A stretch of 6,947 nucleotides of DNA from NCBI GenBank assembly GCA_002299495.1, contig DBNZ01000060.1:5288-12234 (forward strand), read 5' to 3'. This DNA is from Methylococcaceae bacterium UBA659 (GTDB lineage Bacteria; Pseudomonadota; Gammaproteobacteria; Methylococcales; Methylomonadaceae). Shown piece by piece: positions 1-5,563 of the stretch. Made by a program: the position numbers and the translations under genes. The notes beneath the pieces are model-generated. The model ran no database searches. It was given only the letters and a program-made list of their open reading frames with translations, and had not been told where the DNA came from. Position 1 is the first letter of the stretch, and each line of letters opens with the position of its first letter.

Positions 1-2
1 GC

Positions 3-335
3 GGCAGCGCGCCGCTTTGCCCGCCGCATCCCGATTTCGTCAAGGCGATGGGGCGCACCAACGACGCCATTTTGTTTGCCGGGCAAGTGCATTTGTTTGT
101 CAAGGGCGGCGACGCCGAGGCCGAACAATTGGCCCAACAATTGCCCAGCTCGACTTCCAAAGACTACGGCAAGCCGTTCGCGCAAGTGTTCAAGGATTAT
201 CAATACGACTTCTTTAAAATCGACGCCATGCTGTTCAGTCCGGCCAGCGTCATCGTCACCGCCGTCGAATCCGGCAAAAGCTTCCGCGCCGGCCAATTGG
301 ACAACGCCTTGTTGAACCAATCGTTCGGAGCCTAA
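3..335 (+). CDS. mch: Methenyl-H4MPT cyclohydrolase, C-terminal part (5' end outside window)
   Basis: Mch interconverts N5,N10-methenyl- and N5-formyl-tetrahydromethanopterin in the cytoplasmic formaldehyde-oxidation pathway, between methylene-H4MPT dehydrogenase and the formyltransferase/hydrolase complex. The frame is open from the window's first bases, giving about 110 residues, roughly the last third of a protein usually a little over 300 residues long. The fragment starts with PPHPDFVKAMGRTNDAIL. It continues to YQYDFFKIDAMLFSPASV and ends with a GKSFRAGQLDNALLNQSF-type tail. These are recognisable Mch C-terminal signatures, including the KIDAMLFSPA segment. The gene stops with TAA two bases before the next start, so it is probably co-transcribed with the ATP-grasp gene. 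Missing N-terminal sequence is a window effect and not evidence of truncation. Identification is by remembered family motifs and by its neighbours, orf5, orf7 and fae. Confidence 0.92.
   Translation, partial: GSAPLCPPHPDFVKAMGRTNDAILFAGQVHLFVKGGDAEAEQLAQQLPSSTSKDYGKPFAQVFKDYQYDFFKIDAMLFSPASVIVTAVESGKSFRAGQLDNALLNQSFGA
327..330 (+). promoter_or_regulatory. Shine-Dalgarno supporting the TTG start at 338
   Basis: GGAG lies inside the last codons of mch, seven bases before the TTG at 338. No ATG near this point gives a full-length ATP-grasp protein, so this site decides the unusual start codon and suggests translational coupling to mch. Confidence 0.6.
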
Positions 336-337
336 GT

Positions 338-1222
338 TTGGCGATAGCGATTTTCACCGACGACCCAGGTTGGCATGGCAGGCAATTGCAATTGGCCTTT
401 GCCCATCTAGGCCATGATAGCCAAACCGTCTCCTTGACCTCATGCCGGTTGCAAATCGGTATGAATCCGTCCATAGCCATCCCCGGTTTTACCGGATTGC
501 CGGAAGCCGTCTTCGTGCGCGGGGTGCCGGGCGGATCGCTAGAGGAAGTCGTTTTTTATCTGGACATATTGCATGGCTTGCACGCCTTAGGTGTCCCCGT
601 TTACAACGATGGGCGGGCGATAGAGCGCAGCGTCGATAAGGCCATGACCAGCCTGCTTTTGCAACAAGCCGGGTTGCCGACCCCGAAGACATGGGTTTTG
701 CGCGATCACGACCAGGCGGTGGCCATCGCGGAACAAGAATTGGCGGAGGGTCAATTTATTATCACCAAGCCGGTGTTTGGTTCGCAAGGCGAAGGTATCC
801 GCCGCATCGAAAAAAGCACCGATCTGCTGTGGCTTACCGGAAGCCGCGGGATTTATTACTTGCAACGCTTCGTGCATTGCCACGGCGACGGTTTTTCCGA
901 CCATCGGGTCTTCGTTATCAACGGGCAAGCGGTGGCGGCGATGCGTCGGCGTGGTAAGTTTTGGCTGAACAATGTCGCCCGAGGAGCCCGTTGCGAAGCG
1001 ATAAATTTATCCGGGGAGTTGGCGGAGTTGGCCATACGCGCCACGCATGCTTTGGCCATGGATTATGCCGGGGTCGATATTATTGAAGACCGCGAAGGCC
1101 CGTTGATGGTCATTGAAGTCAACGGCATTCCGGCCTGGAAAGGCCTGCAAAGCGTTTGCCGAGTACCGGTTGCCGAGCGGCTGGCAGCCGATTTGGTCAA
1201 CCGAAAAATTAAAGGCTTATGA
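338..1222 (+). CDS. ATP-grasp ligase of the RimK / H4MPT-glutamate ligase type (methylotroph 'orf5')
   Basis: A 294-residue ATP-grasp carboxylate-amine ligase. Such enzymes use ATP to make an acyl-phosphate and join it to an amine. RimK relatives and archaeal MptN add glutamates to a protein or a cofactor. Visible motifs, in order: NDGRAIERSVDKAMTSLLL with AGLPTPKT (about 90-117), the usual entry to the ATP-grasp domain; IITKPVFGSQGEGI (141-154) with Lys144 and the glycine-rich loop; DHRVFVINGQAVAAMRRR (188-205); WLNNVARGA (209-217); and GVDIIED with VIEVNGIPAWKGLQ (245-271), where Glu260 and Asn262 are the expected magnesium ligands. All key positions look intact. The start is TTG with a well-placed GGAG. 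It sits between mch and the CitG-like gene, the order I recall for orf5 in methylotrophic bacteria. A role in glutamylating or otherwise completing the H4MPT or methanofuran-type cofactor is inference. The family call is firm and the substrate is not. Confidence 0.85.
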   Translation: MAIAIFTDDPGWHGRQLQLAFAHLGHDSQTVSLTSCRLQIGMNPSIAIPGFTGLPEAVFVRGVPGGSLEEVVFYLDILHGLHALGVPVYNDGRAIERSVDKAMTSLLLQQAGLPTPKTWVLRDHDQAVAIAEQELAEGQFIITKPVFGSQGEGIRRIEKSTDLLWLTGSRGIYYLQRFVHCHGDGFSDHRVFVINGQAVAAMRRRGKFWLNNVARGARCEAINLSGELAELAIRATHALAMDYAGVDIIEDREGPLMVIEVNGIPAWKGLQSVCRVPVAERLAADLVNRKIKGL

Positions 1223-2067
1223 TCTCGCCAGGGCGCCTCGCCAGACTCTACCAAGAAGCCTGTGAATTGGATTTGCAAGCCTTCAAGCCGGGTAATGTCA
1301 GCATTTATGCCGATGGCCATGGTATGACCATCGCAGATTTCAGGCTTAGCGCCAAAGTCAGTGCGCCGCCATTGTGCAATCCTAAGTATTCGTTGGGCGA
1401 AAAGATTTTTTACGCGGTGCAAGCAACCCGTGCCGCAGTGGGTTGTAACACTAACTTGGGCATTATCCTGTTGGCGGCGCCGTTGGTGGCGGCTTGCGAA
1501 AATCCAAGCAGTGGCTTGGGTTTGCGCCACGCGGTGCAGCGGGTGCTGGCGACCACCACCGTAGCCGATGCCGACTGGGCATTCAGGGCTATCGCGCTGG
1601 CTTCGCCGGGCGGATTAGGTGAGGCGCCGCAACAGGATGTCCATGCCAAAGCCACAATCACCTTGACCGAAGCCATGCGGTTGGCGGCCGACCGAGATCG
1701 GGTCGCCTTACAATATCTTACGGGGTATCGAGATATTTTTGATTTTGCGGTTTCAACCTACTACAATGTTCGGAATTTGTGGGCGAGTAAAAGCTGGTCG
1801 GCAGTCGCGGTTTTTGTCGATTTATTGGCTAAGTACCCGGATAGCCACATAGAGCGTAAATACGGCGACCGGTTTTCCGCCGAGGTCGCCGCAAAAATGG
1901 CCTTTCTTAAGGGCCAAATGGCCGGAACCCGTTCACCTCAAACGCTGTTGCCGTTGCTTTATGACCTGGATAGGGAATTCAAATCTAAGGGCATTAATCC
2001 AGGGACAACGGCCGATTTGACCGTGGCGGCGCTGCTGGCGGCCTTCCTACAAGATAGCTGGGGTTAA
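1219..2067 (+). CDS. CitG-like (triphosphoribosyl-dephospho-CoA synthase family) protein, methylotroph 'orf7'
   Basis: A 282-residue protein of the CitG family, whose classical members transfer a ribosyl group from ATP to dephospho-CoA for the citrate lyase prosthetic group. Visible features: an N-terminal ELDLQAFKPGNVS segment (16-28) matching the family's E...KPG signature; GCNTNLGIILLAAPL (75-89), with polar residues typical of the active site; GGLGEAPQQDV (131-141); and YDLDREFKSKGINPGTTADL (248-267), the conserved C-terminal G-NPG-ADL block. Its ATG overlaps the stop of the ATP-grasp gene as ATGA, so the two are translationally coupled. No citrate lyase genes are present. The neighbours are all H4MPT-pathway genes, which argues that this lineage works in C1-cofactor biosynthesis, as assumed for orf7 of methylotrophs. 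The exact reaction is not shown by the sequence. The automatic label 'triphosphoribosyl-dephospho-CoA synthase' would probably mislead here. Confidence 0.85.
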   Translation: MISPGRLARLYQEACELDLQAFKPGNVSIYADGHGMTIADFRLSAKVSAPPLCNPKYSLGEKIFYAVQATRAAVGCNTNLGIILLAAPLVAACENPSSGLGLRHAVQRVLATTTVADADWAFRAIALASPGGLGEAPQQDVHAKATITLTEAMRLAADRDRVALQYLTGYRDIFDFAVSTYYNVRNLWASKSWSAVAVFVDLLAKYPDSHIERKYGDRFSAEVAAKMAFLKGQMAGTRSPQTLLPLLYDLDREFKSKGINPGTTADLTVAALLAAFLQDSWG

Positions 2068-2087
2068 ATTGAGCTATCAACTACAGA

Positions 2088-2106
2088 ATTTGTTTGACAA
2101 ACAAAT
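2088..2106. promoter_or_regulatory. Perfect 19-bp palindrome upstream of fae, possible operator
   Basis: ATTTGTTTGACAAACAAAT is a perfect inverted repeat, with 9-bp arms around one central A, in the 101-bp gap between orf7 and fae. It contains TTGACA (2094-2099), a consensus -35 hexamer, but I find no good -10 at 16-18 bp. The nearest AT-rich candidate (TACATA, 2126-2131) is about 26 bp away. It could be an operator overlapping a fae promoter. The fact is the symmetry; the regulatory role is inference. Confidence 0.4.
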
Positions 2107-2109
2107 ACC

Positions 2110-2123
2110 GGCACATGGGTGCC
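2110..2123 (+). other. Short hairpin in the fae leader
   Basis: GGCAC, four bases ATGG, then GTGCC make a perfect 5-bp stem just after the palindrome. There is no U-tract, so it is not an obvious terminator. It could be part of the fae 5' leader or a coincidence. Confidence 0.2.
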
Positions 2124-2168
2124 AATACATAGCGTAATTGTTCACTTTTTCTTAGAGGGAAAACAAAA

Positions 2169-2684
2169 ATGGCAAAAATTTCTAAATTGTGCGTTGGTGA
2201 ATCTTTAGTGGGTGAAGGCAACGAAATTGCCCATATCGACTTGATCATCGGACCTAGGGGCACTGCTGCAGAATCGGCTTTTGCACATTGCTTGACCAAT
2301 AACAAAGACGGTTTTTCAAGTTTGTTGGCGGTTGTCGCCCCTAACTTGATGGTGAAACCTGCCACTGTTATGTTCAACAAAGTCACTATCAAAGGTTCTA
2401 AACAAGCCGTGCAAATGTTTGGCCCGGCCCAACGCGCCGTAGCTATGGCCGTTGCTGATTGCGTTGAATCCGGCGTGATCCCGATTGATGAAGCTGACGA
2501 TTTGTTCATCTCCGTCGGTGTTTTCATCCACTGGCAAGCAGAGGATGATGCTAAGATCGAAGAGTTCAACTACAAGGCCACCAAAGAAGCGATTGAACGC
2601 GCTGTTGCCGGTACTCCAACCGCTGCAGAAGTGGTCGCCGGTAAAAAAGAAGCCAAACACCCATTTGCGGCCAATAAAGTCTAA
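2169..2684 (+). CDS. fae: Formaldehyde-activating enzyme (5,6,7,8-tetrahydromethanopterin hydro-lyase)
   Basis: Fae condenses formaldehyde with H4MPT to give methylene-H4MPT, the entry reaction of the pathway in which Mch acts later. It is a cytoplasmic, abundant detoxification and energy enzyme of methylotrophs. The 171-residue product is full length. It carries KLCVGESLVGEGNEIAHIDL (6-25), including His22, the conserved histidine proposed as catalytic in this family. It continues with GPRGTAAESAFAH (28-40), NNKDGFSSLLAVVAPNL, MFNKVTIKGSKQAVQMFGPAQ and ADDLFISVGVFIHWQAEDDAKI, and ends KHPFAANKV as bacterial Fae proteins do. The ATG has a strong GAGGGA site (2155-2160) eight bases upstream, consistent with high expression. 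It follows orf7 after a 101-bp gap with a palindrome, so it may have its own promoter. A strong terminator follows. Its closest resemblance is to true Fae and not to the fae-like paralogues, because the whole length matches. Confidence 0.97.
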   Translation: MAKISKLCVGESLVGEGNEIAHIDLIIGPRGTAAESAFAHCLTNNKDGFSSLLAVVAPNLMVKPATVMFNKVTIKGSKQAVQMFGPAQRAVAMAVADCVESGVIPIDEADDLFISVGVFIHWQAEDDAKIEEFNYKATKEAIERAVAGTPTAAEVVAGKKEAKHPFAANKV

Positions 2685-2712
2685 GTTAGCCGCTGTGTCT
2701 TAGGTTGTTCCT

Positions 2713-2743
2713 AAAAATACCCCGCTTGGCGGGGTATTTTTTT
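2713..2743 (+). terminator. Rho-independent terminator of fae, probably bidirectional
   Basis: A perfect 13-bp stem (2713-2725 with 2729-2741) closes a TTG loop, with a GC-rich core (ACCCCGC/GCGGGGT) and a run of T on the right side. It begins 28 bases after the fae stop. On the minus strand the same stem is followed by TTTTTA, so it can also end transcripts from the converging DUF482 gene, whose stop lies about 100 bp away. Confidence 0.92.
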
Positions 2744-2846
2744 GCCCCGATATTGAGTCTAAGTCATCGCCGCAGCAACACAGTCAGGTCGTTTTTGCGA
2801 CCATAGCCGGGCGGGTCATGATGGGTTTCCTGCCAACCAGTAAGAG

Positions 2847-4004
2847 TCAGGTATTACCAAAAGGCGGCAAGGTTTTTTTGAAAGGCAGCAAATCCGCAGC
2901 CCCCTTTTTGTATTGGGCAATTTGCTGTCTTTCGCGGGTTACAAAATCCTGTATTGCCCGGGCAAAGGCTGGGTTTTTGATCCAATGGGCCGAATAGGTG
3001 CTAACGGGCCTGAATCCACGGGAAATTTTATGCTCCCCTTGGGCGCCTGAATCAAACCGGGTTAGGCCATTGTTTATGCAGTATTCAATGCCTTGGTAAT
3101 AACAGGTCTCAAAGTGAAGGAAGTTAAATTCATCTTGGCAACCCCAATAGCGTCCATACAAGGTGTCTGTGCCCATAAAACTCAAGGCCGCTCCCAGATA
3201 TTGGTGGTCTTTTACGGCAAAAACAAGCAGCATCTGTTTGCCTAAGGCGGTTGCACAAGTTTTGAAGAACGATAGGCTTAAATAAGCTTGGGAGCCTTTT
3301 TTTAGATAGGTGAGGCGATAAAAATGGAAAAACACCCTCCATTCTTCATCTTTCGCAGTTGATCCTAAAACTTGTATTAATTCAATGCCTTGTTCAAAAA
3401 TCTTGCGGCGTTCCCGGTGGACCATTTTTCTTTTGCTGGCAGTGAATTCATCCAAAAAATCAGCAAAATCACGGTAGCCTTTGTTAAACCAATGGTATTG
3501 GATGTCTTCCCGAATGCTTAAACCTAGGCGTTTAAGGTGTTCTAGTTGTCCGATGTCAGGGAACAAGCAGTGCCAGGAAGAGAGGTTGCGGCTCTCGCTG
3601 ATTTCTTCAATAAGCTCAAGAACCCGGTTAAATATCGGTAATGGGTCGTTTATCTGGGTATGCGCTATTCTCGGCCCGTAACAAGGCGTGAAGGGGATTG
3701 CCGTAAGCCACTTAGGATAATAATCCAATCCTGCTTGATAATAGGCATTCGCCCATTGATAATCAAAAACGTATTCACCGCGCGAATGCAGTTTAAGATA
3801 CAAAGGCATGGCGGCAATCAAGCGACGGTCGTTGTCCTCTATGACTAGGTGTTGTGGAATCCAACCGGTTTCGGCGGATACCGACCCGCTTTGTTCCAAA
3901 GCGGACAGGAATTCATGCCGCAGGAATGGGTAGTCTTGGCCAACTAACGTGTTCCATTTTCCAGGTTCAATCCGGTTAATGCTGTCTATGAGTTTGGCAT
4001 ACAT
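2847..4004 (-). CDS. DUF482 family protein, FemAB/GNAT-like fold (putative peptidoglycan-type acyltransferase)
   Basis: A 385-residue protein of the DUF482 (PF04339, COG3146) family, which has a FemAB/GNAT-related fold and is often labelled 'peptidogalycan biosynthesis protein' without biochemical proof. Recognisable blocks: DYPFLRHEFLSALEQSG (24-40); RGEYVFDYQWANAYYQAGLD (75-94); KRKMVHRERRKIFEQGIEL (191-209); ALSFMGTDTLYGRYWGC (273-289); LHFETCYYQGIEYCI (296-310); and SGAQGEHKISRGFRPV (319-334). No signal peptide or membrane segment is visible, so it is probably cytoplasmic. The frame extends upstream to a TTG at 4052, but the first family-like residues begin with the ATG at 4004 (MYAKLIDSI). 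Neither start has a strong Shine-Dalgarno. It converges on fae and lies downstream of crp on the same strand, separated by 284 bp with an inverted-repeat element, so it probably has its own promoter. Family membership is firm. Substrate and pathway are unknown. Confidence 0.88.
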   Translation of the reverse strand: MYAKLIDSINRIEPGKWNTLVGQDYPFLRHEFLSALEQSGSVSAETGWIPQHLVIEDNDRRLIAAMPLYLKLHSRGEYVFDYQWANAYYQAGLDYYPKWLTAIPFTPCYGPRIAHTQINDPLPIFNRVLELIEEISESRNLSSWHCLFPDIGQLEHLKRLGLSIREDIQYHWFNKGYRDFADFLDEFTASKRKMVHRERRKIFEQGIELIQVLGSTAKDEEWRVFFHFYRLTYLKKGSQAYLSLSFFKTCATALGKQMLLVFAVKDHQYLGAALSFMGTDTLYGRYWGCQDEFNFLHFETCYYQGIEYCINNGLTRFDSGAQGEHKISRGFRPVSTYSAHWIKNPAFARAIQDFVTRERQQIAQYKKGAADLLPFKKTLPPFGNT

Positions 4005-4109
4005 AACTTTAGGCCCTGTGTTGATTACAAACACCCAACCTAATTTCCCCAATACAAGGAAACCGTTTGAGGTGGATTTAGTTAGTCGGGAAAGTAATCA
4101 ACGCATTCA

Positions 4110-4249
4110 CTTTTTGATGGGCTATGCCACGGTTAATGGTTGAAAAATTTTTATCTTCGGCGCAATGCCTGATTTCATGCGGAGGGTGCTTTCGCTCAAA
4201 GCCGCGGCATTTAAAGCGTCTGCCATTAACGGTGGCATAGCTTTTTGAT
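4110..4249. repeat. Inverted-repeat element with flanking direct repeats (candidate MITE or structured RNA)
   Basis: GCTATGCCACGGTTAATGG (4121-4139) is repeated in inverted orientation at 4223-4241 with one mismatch (18/19), separated by 83 bp. CTTTTTGAT occurs directly repeated at 4110-4118 and 4241-4249, close to both outer edges, as a target duplication would. The left copy is two bases away from the arm and the right one overlaps it by one base, so the duplication reading is imperfect. Nested inside are AATGCC/GGCATT (4164-4169 with 4206-4211) and a GCTTT/AAAGC hairpin (4188-4202). The whole unit can therefore fold as one long stem. It occupies most of the non-coding gap between crp and the DUF482 gene. 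I see no transposase inside. The rest of 4005-4288 shows nothing else I can name. Confidence 0.55.
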
Positions 4250-4288
4250 TAAACCTATCGGCAAGATGGCAGAAGGCTGAGGCTTTAG

Positions 4289-4948
4289 CTATCGGGTGCC
4301 AAAAACCACAATCGTTTTCCCATAGGCCGAAAGCAAATTCTTGTGCTCTAATTCCTTTAGGACCCGGCCGGCCATTTCTCTTGAACAACCTACTAATCGA
4401 GCTATTTCTTGCCTGGATATATGCAGTTGCATGCCATCGGGATGAGTGATGGCGTCGGGGCTTTTGCACAGATCAATAAGGGTTCGGGCAATTCGGCTTT
4501 CGACGTCCATAAAGGCTAAGTCAGTGAATTTTCTACTGGTCATCAGTAACCGTGTGGCTAATTGGTCACCGAGCATAAACAATAAGTCCGGGGCATAGGG
4601 CAGTAACCCCTCCTTTAATGCTTGCCGAAACATGGCATAATCGATTTCAGCAAGTTCACACTTGATGCGCGTTTTTACAGCCACCTTGCGGTTTTCCGCC
4701 CCTTTAAAAAACCCTATTTCTCCAATAAAGTCGTGTTTATTCAAATAGGCCAGAACCAATTCGTATTTACCATTGGTTCCTTCGGTACAGATAGTGACTG
4801 AACCGTTAACGATAAAATACAATAAACTACCGGTATCCCCTTCTTTTATTAGGGTGGTTTTGGCCGGATAGGATTTAATGTCGCAAAGCTTAAGGAAATG
4901 TTCAATGGCTACAAGATAATGGGGCGGTTTTGGTGGCACTATTAACAT
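4289..4948 (-). CDS. crp: CRP/FNR-family transcription regulator, cAMP receptor protein type (Crp/Vfr-like)
   Basis: A 219-residue close relative of E. coli CRP (210 residues). The N-terminal cyclic-nucleotide beta-roll includes YPAKTTLIKEG (27-37), YFIVNGSV (44-51) and LNKHDFIGEIGFF (69-81). Gly76, Glu77 and Arg87 match E. coli Gly71, Glu72 and Arg82. Thr137-Ser138 match Thr127-Ser128 on the dimer helix. The E. coli Ser83 position is Lys88 here. About five extra residues (LKEGLLPYAP region, 111-120) precede the long dimer helix. The C-terminal winged helix contains ISRQEIARLVGCSREMAGRV (177-196). Arg190, Glu191 and Arg195 equal E. coli Arg180, Glu181 and Arg185, which read the TGTGA half-site, so CRP-like DNA specificity is expected. 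The tail is GKTIVVFGTR. AGG lies six bases before the ATG. It is divergent from the OsmC-speD operon, a conserved neighbourhood. The ligand is probably cAMP by homology, but untested because of the Lys88 change. Confidence 0.93.
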   Translation of the reverse strand: MLIVPPKPPHYLVAIEHFLKLCDIKSYPAKTTLIKEGDTGSLLYFIVNGSVTICTEGTNGKYELVLAYLNKHDFIGEIGFFKGAENRKVAVKTRIKCELAEIDYAMFRQALKEGLLPYAPDLLFMLGDQLATRLLMTSRKFTDLAFMDVESRIARTLIDLCKSPDAITHPDGMQLHISRQEIARLVGCSREMAGRVLKELEHKNLLSAYGKTIVVFGTR

Positions 4949-5139
4949 GGGTTACCTGTCCTATTTTGGTGCTTTCAGTTAAGAAAAAACGTGCCTATTT
5001 TGCTAGCGTCTACAGTTGACATCATGTGGAAGTTTTTTCAAAGTATTTTATAGGCTTTACTGAAAAGAGACAAAAATCGGAAATAAAAATTGAATATCGT
5101 GCTACCCTATGGGTTTTTTTACTGGAGATATTTTGGACT
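4949..5139. promoter_or_regulatory. Divergent intergenic region between crp and the OsmC-speD operon
   Basis: These 191 bp must carry promoters for crp (leftward) and the OsmC-speD operon (rightward). A consensus-like TTGACA is present at 5016-5021, but the best -10-like AT-rich stretch (TATTTT, 5044-5049) is 22 bp away, too far for a standard sigma-70 promoter. CCTATTTTG occurs twice, at 4960-4968 and 4994-5002. An imperfect 13-bp palindrome, GTCTACAGTTGAC, is at 5008-5020. No clear TGTGA-N6-TCACA CRP site is visible, so autoregulation is not shown. Confidence 0.4.
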
Positions 5140-5559
5140 ATGGAAGCCACAGTAAAATGGATAGACGGTGTTATGTTTGTTGCCGAGAGCGGCAGCGGGC
5201 ATGCTGTCGTGATGGATGGTTCGCCGGGACACGGCGGGCGGAATATGGGGTTCCGTCCCATGGAAATGCTGCTAATGGGTGTTGGCGGTTGTTCATCATT
5301 CGATGTTGTACAAATTTTACAAAAAGGTCGGCATCAGATTATGGGATGTGAGACTACTCTAACGGCAGAACGGGTTGATGCGGTGCCTAGCGTCTTTAGC
5401 AAAATTCATATGCACTTTAAGGTCAGTGGGCGTGGCTTAAAACCTGCCGTGGTCGGGCGGGCGGTGCAGTTGTCCGCAGAAAAATATTGTTCCGCATCTA
5501 TTATGTTAGGTAACGCGGGTGTGGAAATTACCCATGATTTTGAAGTAATCGAGGTTTAA
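5140..5559 (+). CDS. yhfA: OsmC/Ohr family protein, YhfA type
   Basis: A 139-residue OsmC-family protein matching E. coli YhfA along its length: ATVKWIDGVMFVAESGSGH at the N-terminus, RPMEMLLMGVGGCSSFDVV (39-57), ILQKGRHQI, and LSAEKYCSASIML (111-123). Cys51 and Cys117 occupy the two conserved cysteine positions that in OsmC and Ohr reduce peroxides. The YhfA branch itself has no settled substrate, so peroxidase activity is inference. The frame is open up to an ATG at 5026, but the extra 38 residues resemble nothing in the family. The ATG at 5140 gives the family's usual start and has GGAGA at 5124-5128, a somewhat long 11-base spacing. It is divergent from crp and four bases from speD, so it is the first gene of a two-gene operon. 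The crp-yhfA neighbourhood is also found in E. coli. Confidence 0.9.
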   Translation: MEATVKWIDGVMFVAESGSGHAVVMDGSPGHGGRNMGFRPMEMLLMGVGGCSSFDVVQILQKGRHQIMGCETTLTAERVDAVPSVFSKIHMHFKVSGRGLKPAVVGRAVQLSAEKYCSASIMLGNAGVEITHDFEVIEV

Positions 5560-5563
5560 TGAG

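Noticed and set aside
1063..1530. 155-codon minus-strand frame opposite orf5/orf7
   Set aside because: It lies across two confident plus-strand genes and contains no known motif.
2109..2124. Possible sigma-54 -24/-12 promoter before fae (GGCAC...TGCC)
   Set aside because: The GG to GC spacing is one base too short and the -12 TTGC is incomplete; the resemblance comes from the small hairpin.
2081..2569. 162-codon minus-strand frame opposite fae
   Set aside because: It is antisense to a clearly real fae gene with full-length family match; its composition is that of a complement shadow.
2787..2802. GGTCG/CGACC hairpin as a terminator for the DUF482 gene
   Set aside because: The stem is only 5 bp and no U-tract follows on the minus strand; the stronger bidirectional hairpin at 2713-2743 serves better.
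4005..4052. TTG start at 4052 for the DUF482 gene
   Set aside because: The 16 extra residues are not family-like, and no Shine-Dalgarno precedes the TTG; the ATG at 4004 fits the family start.
4122..4469. 115-codon minus-strand frame overlapping the 3' end of crp
   Set aside because: It overlaps crp in another frame, its last third is the inverted-repeat element, and it has no recognisable motif or ribosome-binding site.
5026..5139. Upstream ATG extending the OsmC gene by 38 residues
   Set aside because: The added segment has no family resemblance; the ATG at 5140 begins exactly at the YhfA-like N-terminus and has a GGAGA upstream.
4949..5139. CRP binding site for autoregulation between crp and the OsmC gene
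   Set aside because: No pair of half-sites close to TGTGA and TCACA at 6-bp spacing could be found; the GTCTACAGTTGAC palindrome does not fit the motif.
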